From Hydractinia symbiolongicarpus (lineage: Eukaryota; Cnidaria; Hydrozoa; Anthoathecata; Hydractiniidae), in the NCBI RefSeq assembly GCF_029227915.1, contig NC_079880.1, positions 6,884,001-6,948,000 on the forward strand: a stretch of DNA of 64,000 nucleotides, given 5' to 3'. Under the pieces are notes generated by a model, which did no database searches, was not told the origin of the DNA, and was given only the letters and a program-made list of their open reading frames with translations. This document shows, piece by piece, positions 27,913-42,326 of this stretch (within the stretch, counting starts at the first letter, position 1; every line of letters starts with the position of its first letter). A program made the position numbers and the translations under genes.

Positions 27913-29991
27913 CTTCAGTTGCATCGGTTGCGTGACATATTCGTACCAACATGTAATTAGCGATATTTTTCTCATATTACTAGATTGCATCGCTTTTAAC
28001 AGTGAAACGATTGACTGTGGCACTAAATTGAACTGATTTTGGACTGTGAACTTATAAATGTTATAAGTGAGACAATTGGACTTCAAGAAATAACATTCTT
28101 CTTAATTTGACGTGATTACCGGTACTCAGCGATTACACGGGGCGCTGTGGTAGCACTTCATTTAAAAATTTAGATTAATAAGTCATTCTTTACTGTGGGA
28201 CCAATCCTAGCCGCTATCACGCGCTGAAGAATTAGTGACAGTTTCAAAAAGTACATTTCATTGACTTTCTAACGGTGTCAGTCCGTTTGAGTTAAAACGA
28301 TTGGGTCACATATTCGTACCAACATGTATTTAGCGATATTTTTGTGATATTACTAGGTTGCATCACTTTTAACAATGAAACGATTGACTGTGGCACATAA
28401 TTGAACTGATTTTGGACTGTGACCTTATATTTGTTATAAGTGAGACAATTGGACCCAAGAAATAACATTCTTCTTAGTTTGAGATGATTGCCAGAACTCA
28501 GCGATTACACTGGGCGCTGTGGTAGCGCTTTATTTAAAAATTTAGATAAATAAGTCATTTTTACTGTGGGACCAATCCTAGCCGTTGTCGCGCTTTGAAG
28601 TAATAGCAACAGTTTCAAAAAGTACATTTCATTGATTTTCTAACGCTGTCAGTCCGTTTAAGTTATAACGGTAGCGTGACATATTCGTACCAACATGCAT
28701 TTAGCGATATTTTTCTGACATTACTAGGTTGCATCGCTTTTAACAATGAAACGATTGACTGCGGGACTTAATTGAACTAACTTTGGACTGTGAACTGATA
28801 AATGTGATAAATGAGACAATTGGACTCCAAGAATTAACATTCTTCTTAATTTGACGTGATTGTCGGAACTCAGCGATTACACTGGGCGCTGTGGTAGCGT
28901 TACATTTAAAAATTTAGATAAATAAGTCATTTTTACTGTGGGACCAATCCTAGCCGCTATCGCGCGCTGAAGAAATAGCGACAGTTTCAAAAACTACATC
29001 TCATTGACTTTCTAACGGTATCAATCCGCTTCAGTTGCATCGGTTGCGTCACATATTCGTACCAACATGTATTTAGCGATATTTTTCTCCTATTACTAGG
29101 TTGCATCGCTTTTAACAGTGAAACGATTGACTGTGGCACTTAATTGAACTCATTTTGGACTGTGACCTTATAAATGTTATAAGTGAGACAATTGAACTCC
29201 AGGAAATAACATTCTTCTTATTTTGACGTGATTGCCGGAACTCAGCGATTACACTGGGCGCTGGGGTAGCGCTTTATTCAAAAATGCAGACAAATAAGTC
29301 ATTTTGTGCTGTGGGACCAATCATAGCCGTTATGACGCGCTGAAGAATTAGCGACAGTTTCCAAAAGTACATTTCATTGACTTTCTAAGGGTGTCAGTCC
29401 GTTTGAGTTACAACGATTGGGTCACATATTCGTACCAACATGTACTTAGCCATATTTTTCTGATATTTTTAGGTTTCATCGCTTTTAACAATGAAGCGAT
29501 TGACTGTGGGACTTAATTGAACTAACTTCGCACTGTGACCTGATAAATGTGATAAATGAGACAATTGGACTCCAAGAAATAACATTCTTCCTAATTTGAC
29601 GTGATTGTCGGAACTCAGCGATTACACTGGGCGCTGTGGTAGCACTTCATTGTAAAATTTAGATTAATAAGTCATTTTTTACTGTGGGACCAATCATAGC
29701 CGTTATGACGCGCTGAAGAATTAGCGACAGTTTCCAAAAGTACATTTCATTGACTTTCTAAGGGTGTCAGTCCATTTGAGTTACAACGATTGGGTCACAT
29801 ATTCGTACCAACATGTACTTAGCCATATCTTTCTGATATTTTTAGGTTTCATCGCTTTTAACAACGCTACATTTAAAAATTTAGATTAATAAGTCATTTT
29901 TACTGTGGGACCAATCATAGCCGTTATCGCGCGCTGAAGAAATAGCGACAGTTTCAAAAACTACATTTCATTGACTTTCTAACGGTATCAA
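27913..29991. repeat. Satellite array between LINE copies 7 and 8
   Basis: Main satellite, nearly 6 monomers. The stretch from about 28920 repeats 19673 onward at an offset near 9248 bp, including the abrupt monomer joint at 29826-29885. Confidence 0.92.
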
Positions 29992-31088
29992 TTTTTTCTT
30001 CTTTTCTTTTCTTTTCAATTTATTTAAAGACGATTATTCACTTATTTACAATAGTTTCCAAAAAAAAAAAATAATTAAGAAAACTAATCTAAATCGACCA
30101 AATTTTTTTATGTTTACAATTAAATAAAATCATTTTTTTTATATATATAAACGATAATAACAACAAAGTTCTATAAAGGGACCTTACATTCATCACAATT
30201 ACATTTAGATCCGTCCCACATTTTTATCATGCTTTTAAAAACTTTAAGTTTGTCACATCGTTTTAAATGTGATGGTAGGTTATTCCAAATCTTTGGTCCC
30301 AGGGCTGATAAGCTATTAGTTCCAAAGGTCGCGGTCCTTTTCCTTGAGACTACCAAATTATTTGTATTTTGTTCTCTGACTGTCCTACCGTTATCATTTA
30401 AACAAAATATATCTTTCATAAAAAGAGGGCTGCTGTTATATATAGTTTTAGAGATTTCTATACACAATGACAGTAAGCGATTTACATTCATGTGACTCTT
30501 GCTGGAATTTTTAAGTAAATTTTCGTATGTACTTAACGTATCATTATACAGAAATCTTAATGCTCGTTTTTCTATCATTTCGACTTTAGATAAAGATTTA
30601 GAAGAAGAAAAATGCCATATAAGGGAACAATAATTGAAATTTGCGTAGATGAAACTTTGAACTAAAATATTTTTTGCTTGAAAGGATAAGAAATTTCTAA
30701 ATCAAAATAAGGCATTTAGTTGAGCTGATGCTTTGCGACACAAATCACTAACGTGTCTGTCAAAGTTTAATTTATTGTCTATAGTCACTCCTAGTAATTT
30801 CACGTTATTTTCACTTTCAATAGTTTCATTTCCTATGTTAAATTTTAGACCTAAATTATCTGACTTATTCTTTGTCAGAATTATCGAGTGAAACTTTTCA
30901 GGGTTTGCAATCATTTTATTCTCTTTTAACCAGGAGAGGGCAGTTTTAGCTTCGTTTTCTAAAGTATTTATCAAATTAGGAATAGAATTTGAGAAGTTGG
31001 ATATTGTGTTATCATCAGCGTAATTATGTAGCTTATATTTTTCTATAAAAAGAAACAAATCATTTATAAATATATTGAATATGATAGG
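29992..31088 (-). mobile_element. 5'-truncated CR1-like LINE, copy 8 (most diverged)
   Basis: Long form with the same junctions. It differs from the other long copies at more sites, for example in the tail region and at residues LSLCIEIS and KCDEL-type positions. It may be the oldest branch of the amplification, or one that escaped homogenisation. Confidence 0.87.
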
Positions 31089-31199
31089 CTTCAGTTGCAT
31101 CGGTTGCGTGACATATTCGTACCAACATGTAATTAGCGATATTTTTCTCATATTACTAGATTGCATCGCTTTTAACAGTGAAACGATTGACTGTGGCAC
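30171..31199 (-). pseudogene. Reverse transcriptase fragment, copy 8, split by a stop
   Basis: The frame is open from 31199 to an in-frame TGA at 30702-30704, then open again through the C-terminal CNCDEC end at 30171. The other copies have CGA (Arg) at the stop, in FRFR after NALF, so one C-to-T change at a CpG made it. The catalytic motif is YADD. Confidence 0.85.
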
Positions 31200-34100
31200 T
31201 TAATTGAACTGATTTTGGACTGTGAAATTATAAATGTTATAAGTGACACAATTGGATTCAAGAAATAACATTCTTCTTAATTTGACGTGATTACCGGTAC
31301 TCAGCGAGTACACGGGGCGCTGTGGTAGCACTTCATTTAAAAATTTAGATTAATAAGTCATTTTTTACTGTGGGACCAATCCTAGCCGTTATCACGCGCT
31401 GAAGAATTAGTGACAGTTTCAAAAAGTACATTTCATTGACTTTCTAACGGTGTCAGTCCCTTTGAGTTACAACGATTGGGTCACATATTCGTACCAACAT
31501 GTGTTTAGCGATATTTTTCTGATATTACTAGGTTGCATCGCTTTTAGCAATGAAACGATTGACTGCGGGACTTAATTGAACTCACTTTGCACTGTGACCT
31601 GATAAATGTGATAAATGAGACAATTGGACCCAAGAAATAACATTCTTCTTAATTTGACGTGATTATCGGAACTCAGCGATTACACTGGGCGCTGTGGTAG
31701 CGCTACATTTAAAAATTTAGATAAATAAGTCATTTTTACTGTGGGACCAATCGTAGCCGTTATCGCGCGCTGAAGAAATAGCGACAGTTTCAAAAACTAC
31801 ATCTCATTGACTTTCTAACGGTATCAATCCGCTTCAGTTGCATCGGTTGCGTCACATATTCGTACCAACATGTATTTAGCGATATTTTTCTCATATTACT
31901 AGGTTGCATCGCTTTTAACAGTGAAACGATTGACTGTGGCACTTAATTGAACTGATTTTGGACTGTGACCTTATAAATGTTATAAGTGAGACAATTGAAC
32001 TCCAGGAAATAACATTCTTCTTAATTTGACATGATTGCACGAACTCAGCGATTACACTGGGTGCTGGGGTAGCGCTTTATTCAAAAATGTAGACAAATAA
32101 GTCATTTTGTGCTGTGGGACCAATCGTAGTCGTTAGGACGCGCTGAAGAAATAGAGACAGATTCAAAAACTACATTTCATTGAATTTCTAACGGTGTCAA
32201 TCCGCTTCAGTTGCATCTGTTGCGTCACATATTCGTACCAATATGTAATTAGCGATATTTTTCTCATATTACTAGGTTGCATCGCTTTTAACAGTGAAAC
32301 GATTAACTGTGGCACTTAATTGAACGGAGTTTGGACTGTGACCTTTTAAATGTTATAAGTGAGACAATTGGACTCCAAGAAATAACATTCTTCTTAATTT
32401 GACATGATTGCCGGAACTCAGCGATTACACTGGATGCTGGGGTAGCGTTTTATTCAAAAATGTAGACAAATAGGTCATTTTGCGCTGTGAAACCAATCGT
32501 AGCTGTTAGGACGCGCTGAAGAAATAGAGACAGATTCAAAAACTACATTTCATTGATTCTCTAACGGTGTCAGTCCGTTTGAGTTACAACGGTTGGGTCA
32601 CATATTCGTACCAACCTGTATTTAGCGATATTTTTCTGATATTACTAGGTTGCATCGCTTTTAACAATGAAACGATTGGCTGTGGGACTTAATTGAACTA
32701 ACTTTGGACTGTGACCTGATAAATGTGATAAAGGAGACAATTGAACTCCAAGAAATGACATTCTTCTTAATTTGACGTAATTGCCGGAACTCAGCGATTA
32801 CACTGGGCGCTGTGGTAGCGCTTCAGTTAAAAATTTAGATAAATAAGTCAATTCTTACTGTGGGACCAACCCTAGCCGTTATGGTGCGCTGAAGAAATAG
32901 CGACAGTTTCAAAAACTACATTTCATTGACTTTCAAACGGCATCACACCGCTTCAGTTGCATCGGTTGCGTCACATATTCGTACCAACATGAATTTAGCG
33001 ATATTTTTCTGATATTACTAGGTTGCATCGCTTTAAACAATGAAACGATTGACTATGGGACTTAATTGAATTAACTATGGACTGTGACATGATAAATGTG
33101 ATAAAAGAGACAATTGGACTTCAAGAATAAACATTCTTCTTAATTTGACGTGATTACCGGTACTCAGCGATTACACGGGGCGCTGTGGTAGCACTTCGTT
33201 TAAAAATTTAGATTAATAAGTCATTTTTTACTGTGGGACCAATTCTAGCCGTTATCACGCGCTGAAGAATTAGTGACAGGTTCAAAAAGTACATTTCATT
33301 GACTTTCTAACGGTGTCAGTCCGTTTGAGTTACAACGACTGGGTCACATATTCGTACCAACATGTGTTTAGCGATATTTTTCTGATATTACTAGGTTGCA
33401 TCGCTTTTAGCAATGAAACGATTGACTGCGGGACTTAAGTGAACTAACTTCGCACTGTGACCTGATAAATGTGATAAATGAGACAATTGGACGCCAAGAA
33501 ATAACATTCTTCTTAATTTGACGTGATTGTCGGAACTCAGCGATTACACTGGGCGCTGTGGTAGCGCTGCATTTAAAAATTTAGATAAATAAGTCATTTT
33601 TACTGTGGGACCAATCCAAACCGTTGTCGCGCGCTGAAGAAATAGCGACAGTTTCAAACACTACATCTCATTGACTTTCTAACGGTATCAATCCGCTTAA
33701 GTTGCATCGGTTGCGTCACATATTCGTACCAACATGTATTTAGCGATATTTTTCTCATATTACTAGGTTGCATCGCTTTTAACGGTGAAACGATTGACTG
33801 TGGCACTTAATTGAACTGATTTTGGACTGTGACCTTATAAATGTTATAAGTGAGACAATTGAACTCCAGGAAATAACATTCTTCTTAATTTGACATGATT
33901 GCCGGAACTCAGCGATTACACTGGGCGCTGTGGTAGCGCTACATTTAAAAATTTAATTAAATAAGTCATTTTTACTGTGGGACCAATCCTAGCCGTTATC
34001 GCGCGCTGAAGAAATAGCGACAGGTTCAAACACTACATTTCATTGAATTTCTAACGGTATCAATCCGCTTCAGTTGCATCTGTTGCGTCACATATTCGTA

Positions 34101-37100
34101 CCAACATGTAATTAGCGATATTTTTCTGATATTACTAGGTTGCATCGCTTTTAACAGTGAAACGATTGACTGTGGCACTTAATTGAACTGATTTTGGACT
34201 GTGACCTTTTAAATGTTATAAGTGAGACAATTGGACTCCAAGAAATAACATTCTTCTTAATTTGACATGATTGCCGGAACTCAGCGATTACACTGGATGC
34301 TGGGGTAGCGTTTTATTCAAAAATGTAGACAAATAAGTCATTTTGCGCTGTGAAACCAATCGTAGCTGTTAGGACGCGCTAAAGAAATAGAGACAGATTC
34401 AAAAACTACATTTCATTGATTCTCTAACGGTGTCAGTCCGTTTGAGTTACAACGGTTGGGTCACATATTCGTACCAACCTGTATTTAGCGATACTTTTCT
34501 GATATTACTAGGTTGCATCGCTTTTAACAATGAAACGATTGGCTGTGGGACTTAATTGAACTAACTTTGGACTGTGACCTGATAAATGTGATAAATTAGA
34601 CAATTGAGCTCCAAGAAATGACATTCATCTTAATTTGACGTGATTGCCGGAACTCAGCGATTACACTGGGCGCTATGGTAGCGCTTCAGTTAAAAATTTA
34701 GATAAATAAGTCAATTCTTACTGTGGGACCAATCCTAGCCGTTATGGTGCGCTGAAGAAATAGCGACAGTTTCAAAAACTACATTTCATTGACTTTCCAA
34801 CGGTATCACACCGCTTCAGTTGCATCGGTTGCGTCACATATTCGTACCAACATGTATTTAGCGATATTTTTCTGATATTACTAGGTTGAATAGCTTTAAG
34901 CAATGAAACGATTGACTGTGGGACTTAATTGAATTAACTATGGTCTGTGACATGATAAATGTGATAAAGGAGACAATTGGACTTCAAGAATAAACATTCT
35001 TCTTAATTTGACGTGATTACCGGTAATCAGCGATTACACGGGGCGCTGTGGTAGCACTTCATTTAAAAATTTAGATTAAAAAGTCATTTTTTACTGTGGG
35101 ACCAATCCTAGCCGTTATCACGCGCGGAAGAATTAGTGACAGTTTCAAAAAGTACATTTCATTGACTTTCTAACGGTGTCAGTCCGTTTGAGTTAAAACG
35201 ATTGTGTCACATATTCGTACCAACATGTATTTAGCGATATTTTTCTGATATTACTAGGTTGCATCGCTTTTAACAATGAAACGATTGTCTGTGGGACTTA
35301 ATTGAACTAACTTTGGACTGTGACCAGATGAATGTGATAAATGAGACAACTGGACTCCACGAAATAACATTCTTCTTAATTTGACGTGATTGCCAGAACT
35401 CAGCGATTACACTGGGCGCTGTGGTAGCGCTTCATTTAAAAATTTAGATAAATAAGTCATTTTTACTGTGGGACCAATCCTAGCCGTTATCGCGCACCGA
35501 AAAAATAGCGACAGTTTCAAAAACTATATTTCATTGACTTTCTAACGGTGTCAGTCCGTTTGAGTTATAACGGTTGCGTCACATATTAGTACCAACATAT
35601 ATTTAGCGATATTTTTCTGATATTACTAAGTTGCATCGCTTTTAACAATGAAACGATTGACTGTGGGACTTAATTGAATTAACTTTGGACTGTGACCTGA
35701 TAAATATGATTAAGGAGACAATTGGACTTCAAGAATAAAAATTCTTCTTAATTTGAGGTGATTACCGGTACTCAGCGATTACACGGGGCGTTGTGGTAGC
35801 ACTTCATTAAAAAATTTAGAATAAAAAGTCATTTTTTACTGTGGGACCAATCCTAGCCGTTATCACGCGCTGAAGAATTAGTGACAATTTCAAAAAGTAG
35901 ATTTCATTGACTTTCTAACGGTGTCAGTCCGTTTGAGTTAAAACGATTGGGTCACATATTCGTACCAACATGTATTTAGCGATATTTTTCTGATATTACT
36001 AGGTTGCATCGTTTTTAACAATGAAACGATTGTCTGTGGGACTTAATTGAACTAACTTTGGACTCTGACCTGATAAATGTGATAAATGAGACAACTGGAC
36101 TCCACGAAATAACATTCTTCTTAATTTGACGTGATTGCCAGAACTCAGCGATTACACTGGGCGCTGTGGTAGCGCTTCATTTAAAAATTTAGATAAAAAA
36201 ACCAATTTTTACTGTGAGACCAATCCTAGCCGTTATCGCGCGCTGAAGAAATAGCGACAGTTTCAAAAACTACATTTCATTGACTTTCTAACGGTGTCAG
36301 TCCGTTTGAGTTAAAACGATTGGGTCACATATTCGTACCAACATGTATTTGGCGATATTTTTCTGACATTGCCAGGTTGAATTGCTTTTAACAATGAAAC
36401 GATTGACTGTGGGACTTAATTGAACTAACTTTGCACTGTGACCTGATAAATGTGATAAAGGAGACAATTGGACTTCAAGAATAAACATTCTTCTTAATTT
36501 GACGTGATTACCGGTACTCAGCGATTACACGGGGCGCTGTGGTAGCACTTCATTTAAAAATTTAGATTAATAAGTCATTTTTTACTGTGGGACCAATCCT
36601 AGCCGTTATCACGCGCTGAAGAATTAGTGACAGTTTCAAAAAGTACATTTCATTGACTTTCTAACGGTGTCAGTCCGTTTGAGTTAAAACGATTGGGTCA
36701 CATATTCGTACCAACATGTGCTTAGCGTTTTTTTTCTGATATTACTAGGTTGCATCGCTTTTAGCAATGAAACGATTGACTGCGGGACTTAATTGAACTA
36801 ACTTTGCACTGTGACCTGACAAATGTGATAAATGAGACAATTGGACTCCAAGAAATAACATTCTTCTTAATTTGACGTGATTGTCGGAACTCAGCGATTA
36901 CACTGGGCGCTGTGGTAGCGCTACATTTAAAAATTTAGATAAATAAGTTATTTTTACTGTGGGACCAGTCCTAGCCGTTATCGCGCGCTGAAGAAATAGC
37001 GACAGTTACAAAAACTACATCTCATTGACTTTCTAACGGTATCAATCCGATTTAGTTGCATCGTTTGCGTCACATATTCGTACCAACATGTATTTAGCGA

Positions 37101-39089
37101 TATTTTTCTCATATTACTAGGTTGCATCGCTTTTAACAGTGAAACGATTGACTGTGGCACTTAATTGAACTGATTTTGGACTGTGACCTTATAAATGTTA
37201 TAAGTGAGACAATTGAACTCCAGGAAATAACATTCTTCTTAACTTGACATGATTGCCGGAACTCAGCGATTACACTGGGCGCTGTGGTAGCGCTACATTT
37301 AAAAATTTAATTAAATAAGTCATTTTTACTGTGGGACCAATCCTAGCCGTTATCGCGCGCTGAAGAAATAGCGACAGGTTCAAACACTATATTTCATTGA
37401 CTTTCTAACGGTATCAATCCGCTTCAGTTGCATCTGTTGCGTCACATATTCGTACCAACATGTAATTAGCGATATTTTTCTCATATTACTAGGTTGCATC
37501 GCTTTTAACAATGAAACGATTGGCTGTGGAACTTAATTGAACTAACTTTGGACTGTGACCTGATAAATGTGATAAAGGAGACAATTGAACTCCAAGAAAT
37601 GACATTCTTCTTAATTTGACGTGATTGCCGGAACTCAGCGATTACACTGGGCGCTGTGGTAGCGCTTCAGTTAAAAATTTAGATAAATAAGTCAATTCTT
37701 ACTGTGGGATTAATCCTAGCCGTTATGGTGCGCTGAAGAAATAGCGACAGTTTCAAAAACTACATTTCATTGAATTTCCAACGGTATCACACCGCTTCAG
37801 TTGCATCGGTTGCGTCACATATTCGTACCAACATGTATTTAGCGATATTTTTCTGATATTACTAGGTTGCATCGCTTTAAACAATGAAACGATTGACTGT
37901 GGGACTTAATTGAATTAACTATGGACTGTGACATGATAAATGTGATAAAGGAGACAATTGGACTTCAAGAATAAACATTCTTCTTAATTTGACGTGATTA
38001 CCGGTACTCAGCGATTACACGGGGCGCTGTGGTAGCACTTCATTTAAAAATTTAGATTAATAAGTCATTTTTTTACTGTGGGACCAATCCTAGCCGTTAT
38101 CACGCGCTGAAGAATTAGTGACAGTTTCAAAAAGTACATTTCATTGACTTTCTAACGGTGTCAGTCCGTTTGAGTTACAACGATTGGGTCACATATTCGT
38201 ACCAACATGTATTTGGCGATATTTTTCTGACATTACTAGGTTGAATTGCTTTTAACAATGAATCGATTGACTGTGGGACTTAATTGAACTAACTTTGCAC
38301 TGTGACCTGATAAATGTGATAAATGAGACAATTGGACTCCAAGAAAAAACTTTCTTCTTAATTTGACGTGATTGTCGGAACTCAGCGATTACACTGGGCG
38401 CTGGCGTTGCGCTTTATTCAAAAATGTAGACAAGTAAGTCATTTTGTGCTGTAGGACCAATCCTAGCTGTTAGGACGCGCTGAAGAAATAGAGACAGATT
38501 CAAAAACTACATTTCATTGACTTTCTAACAGTGTCAGTCCGTTCACGTTACATCGCTGGGGTCACATATTCGTACTAACATGTATTTAGCGATATTTTTC
38601 TGATATTACTGGTGTTGCATCGCTTTTAACAATGAAACGATTGACTGTGGGACTTAATTGAACTAACTTTGCACTGTGACCTGATAAATGTGATAAATCA
38701 GACAATTGGACTCCAAGAAATAACTTTCTTCTTAATTTGACGTGATTGTCGGAACTCAGCGATTACACTGGGCGCTGTGGTAGCGCTACATTTAAAAATT
38801 TAATTAAATAAGTCATTTTTACTGTGGGACCAATTCTAGCCGTTATCACGCGCTGAAGAAATAGTGACAGGTTCAAACACTACATTTCATTGACTTTCTA
38901 ACGGTATCAATCCGCTTCAGTTGCATCTGTAGCGTCACGTATTCGTACCAACATGTAATTAGCGATATTTTTCTCATATTACTAGGTTGCATCGCTTTTA
39001 ACAGTGAAACGATTGACTGTGGCACTTAATTGAACTGATTTTGGACTGTGACCTTTTAAATGTTATAAGTGAGACAATTGGACTCCAAG
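31089..39089. repeat. Satellite array, LINE-free block
   Basis: About 21-22 monomers of the main satellite without insertions. Variants include a class with GGATGCTGGGGTAGCG and CAAAAATGTAGAC (32080-32470, 34290-34330). At 38953-38954 lies the intact AT dinucleotide (CAACATGTAATTAG) that is interrupted by the transposon at 42327 in a related monomer. Short open frames here are monomer translation. Confidence 0.93.
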
Positions 39090-39331
39090 CAACCTCGTCC
39101 CCAGGACTATTTGCTTCTCAACGGCGCTGCGCTTTCTGATAGTTCTAGCGAAATAGCCCTGGACCAGGCTGGTCACCGTATCGCATCTGATTGGCCCACG
39201 GCATTACCCTAATTATGCAACGCTTTTAGCTGGCGTCAGCAAAAATCCTAAAAGTGATACATAAACAAATATGGCACCGGAAGATGTGGCGTCGTTGTTG
39301 GTGGTGATTTTCAATCCTTAAAAAGCATTAT
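39090..39331 (+). mobile_element. 242-bp left-end stub of the Academ-like element
   Basis: Begins CAACCTCGTCCCCAGGACT immediately after TTGGACTCCAAG and is almost identical to 53929-54170. It stops at AAAAAGCATTA and is fused to satellite at TTCGTACCAAC. Four bases (TATT) are shared by element and satellite at the joint, which suggests a microhomology deletion. It contains an imperfect inverted repeat (CCAGGACTATTTGC against GCGAAATAGCCCTGG). Confidence 0.85.
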
Positions 39332-42326
39332 TCGTACCAACATGTATTTGGCGATATTTTTCTGACATTACTAGGTTGAATTGCTTTTAACAATGAAACG
39401 ATTAACTGTGGGACTTAATTGAACTAACTTTGCACTGTGACCTGATAAATGTGATAAATGAGACAATTGGACTCCAAGAAAAAACTTTCTTCTTAATTTG
39501 ACGTGATTGTCGGAACTCAGCGATTACACTGGGCGCTGGCGTTGCGCTTTATTCAAAAATGTAGACAAATAAGTCATTTTGTGCTGTAGGACCAATCCTA
39601 GCTGTTAGGACGCGCTGAAGAAATAGTGACAGATTCAAAAACTACATTTCATTGACTTTCTAACAGTGTCAGTCCGTTTACGTTACATCGCTGGGGTCAC
39701 ATATTCGTACTAACATGTATTTAGCGATATTTTTCTGATATTACTGGTGTTGCATCGCTTTTAACAATGAAACGATTGACTGTGGGACTTAATTGAACTA
39801 ACTTTGCACTGTGACCTGATAAATGTGATAAATCAGACAATTGGACTCCAAGAAATAACTTTCTTCTTAATTTGACGTGATTGTCGGAACTCAGCGATTA
39901 CACTGGGCGCTGTGGTAGCGCTACATTTAAAAATTTAATTAAATAAGTCATTTTTACTGTGGGACCAATCCTAGCCGTTATCACGCGCTGAAGAAATAGC
40001 GACAGGTTCAAACACTACATTTCATTGACTTTCTAACGGTATCAATCCGCTTCAGTTGCATCTGTAGCGTCACGTATTCGTACCAACATGTAATTAGCGA
40101 TATTTTTTTGATATTACTAGGTTGCATCGCTTTTAACAATGAAACGATTGCCTGTGGAACTTAATTGAACTAACTTTGGACTGTGACCTGATAAATGTGA
40201 TAAAGGAGACAATTGAACTCCAAGAAATGACATTCTTCTTAATTTGACGTGATTGCCGGAACTCAGCGATTACACTGGGCGCTGTGGTAGCGCTTCAGTT
40301 AAAAATTTAGATAAATAAGTCAATTCTTACTGTGGGATTAATCCTAGCCGTTATGGTGCGCTGAAGAAATAGCGACAGTTTTAAAAACTACATTTCATTG
40401 AATTTCCAACGGTATCACACCGCTTCAATTGCATCGGTTGCGTCACATATTCGTACCAACATGTATTTAGCGATATTTTTCTGATATTACTAGGTTGCAT
40501 CGTTTTAAACAATGAAACGATTGACTGCGGTACTTAATTGAACTAACTTTTCACTGTGACCTGACAAATGTGATAAATGAGACAATTGGACTTCAAGAAT
40601 AAACATTCTTCTTAATTTGACGTGATTACCGGTACTCAGCGATTACACGGGGCGCTGTGGTAGCACTTCATTTAAAAATTTAGATTAATAAGTCATTTTT
40701 TACTGTGGGACCAATCCTAGCCGTTATCGCGCGCTGAAGAAATAGCGACAGTTACAAAAACTACATCTCATTGACTTTCTAACGGTATCAATCCGCTTTA
40801 GTTTCATCGGTTGCGTCACATATTCGTACCAACATGTATTTAGCGATATTTTTCTCATATTACTAGGTTGCATCGCTTTTAACAGTGAAACGATTGACTG
40901 TGGCACTTAATTGAACTGATTTTGGACTGTGATCTTATAAATGTTATTAGTGAGACAATTGAACTCCAGGAAATAACATTCTTCTTAATTTGACATGATT
41001 GCCGGAACTCAGAGATTACACTGGGCGCTGTGGTAGCGCTACATTTAAAAATTTAATTAAATAAGTCATTTTTACTGTGGGACCAATCCTAGCCGTTATC
41101 GCGCGCTGAAGAAATAGCGACAGGTTCAAACACTATATTTCATTGACTTTCTAACGGTATCAATCCGCTTCAGTTGCATCTGTTGCGTCACATATTCGTA
41201 CCAACATGTAATTAGCGATATTTTTCTCATATTACTAGGTTGCATCGCTTTTAACAATGAAACGATTGGCTGTGGAACTTAATTGAACTAACTTTGGACT
41301 GTGACCTGATAAATGTGATAAAGGAGACAATTGAACTCCAAGAAATGACATTCTTCTTAATTTGACGTGATTGCCGGAACTCAGCGATTACACTGGGCGC
41401 TGTGGTAGCGCTTCAGTTAAAAATTTAGATAAATAAGTCAATTCTTACTGTGGGATTAATCCTAGCCGTTATGGTGCGCTGAAGAAATAGCGACAGTTTC
41501 AAAAACTACATTTCATTGAATTTCCAACGGTATCACACCGCTTCAGTTGCATCGGTTGCGTCACATATTCGTACCAACATGTATTTGGCGATATTTTTCT
41601 GACATTACTAGGTTGAATTGCTTTTAACAATGAAACGATTTACTGTGGGACTTAATTGAACTAACTTTGCACTGTGACCTGATAAATGTGATAAATGAGA
41701 CAATTGGACTCCAAGAAAAAACTTTCTTCTTAATTTGACGTGATTGTCGGAACTCAGCGATTACACTGGGCGCTGGCGTTGCGCTTTATTCAAAAATGTA
41801 GACAAATAAGTCATTTTGTGCTGTAGGACCAATCCTAGCTGTTAGGACGCGCTGAAGAAATAGAGACAGATTCAAAAACTACATTTCATTGACTTTCTAA
41901 CAGTGTCAGTCCGTTTACGTTACATCGCTGGGGTCACATATTCGTACTAACATGTATTTAGCGATATTTTTCTGATATTACTGGTGTTGCATCGCTTTTA
42001 ACAATGAAACGATTGACTGTGGGACTTAATTGAACTAACTTTGCACTGTGACCTGATAAATGTGATAAATCAGACAATTGGACTCCAAGAAATAACTTTC
42101 TTCTTAATTTGACGTGATTGTCGGAACTCAGCGATTACACTGGGCGCTGTGGTAGCGCTACATTTAAAAATTTAATTAAATAAGTCATTTTTACTGTGGG
42201 ACCAATCCTAGCCGTTATCACGCGCTGAAGAAATAGCGACAGGTTCAAACACTACATTTCATTGACTTTCTAACGGTATCAATCCGCTTCAGTTGCATCT
42301 GTAGCGTCACGTATTCGTACCAACAT
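39332..42326. repeat. Satellite array left of the ISL2EU element
   Basis: About 8 monomers. The 39340-40080 and 41580-42320 parts are near-duplicates. The last two bases, AT at 42325-42326, are the left target duplication of the transposon. Confidence 0.93.

Noticed and set aside
1-42326. CENP-B box or CRISPR-like arrangement in the satellite
   Set aside because: No TTCGnnnnAnnCGGG match was seen, and the repeats are contiguous monomers without unique spacers.
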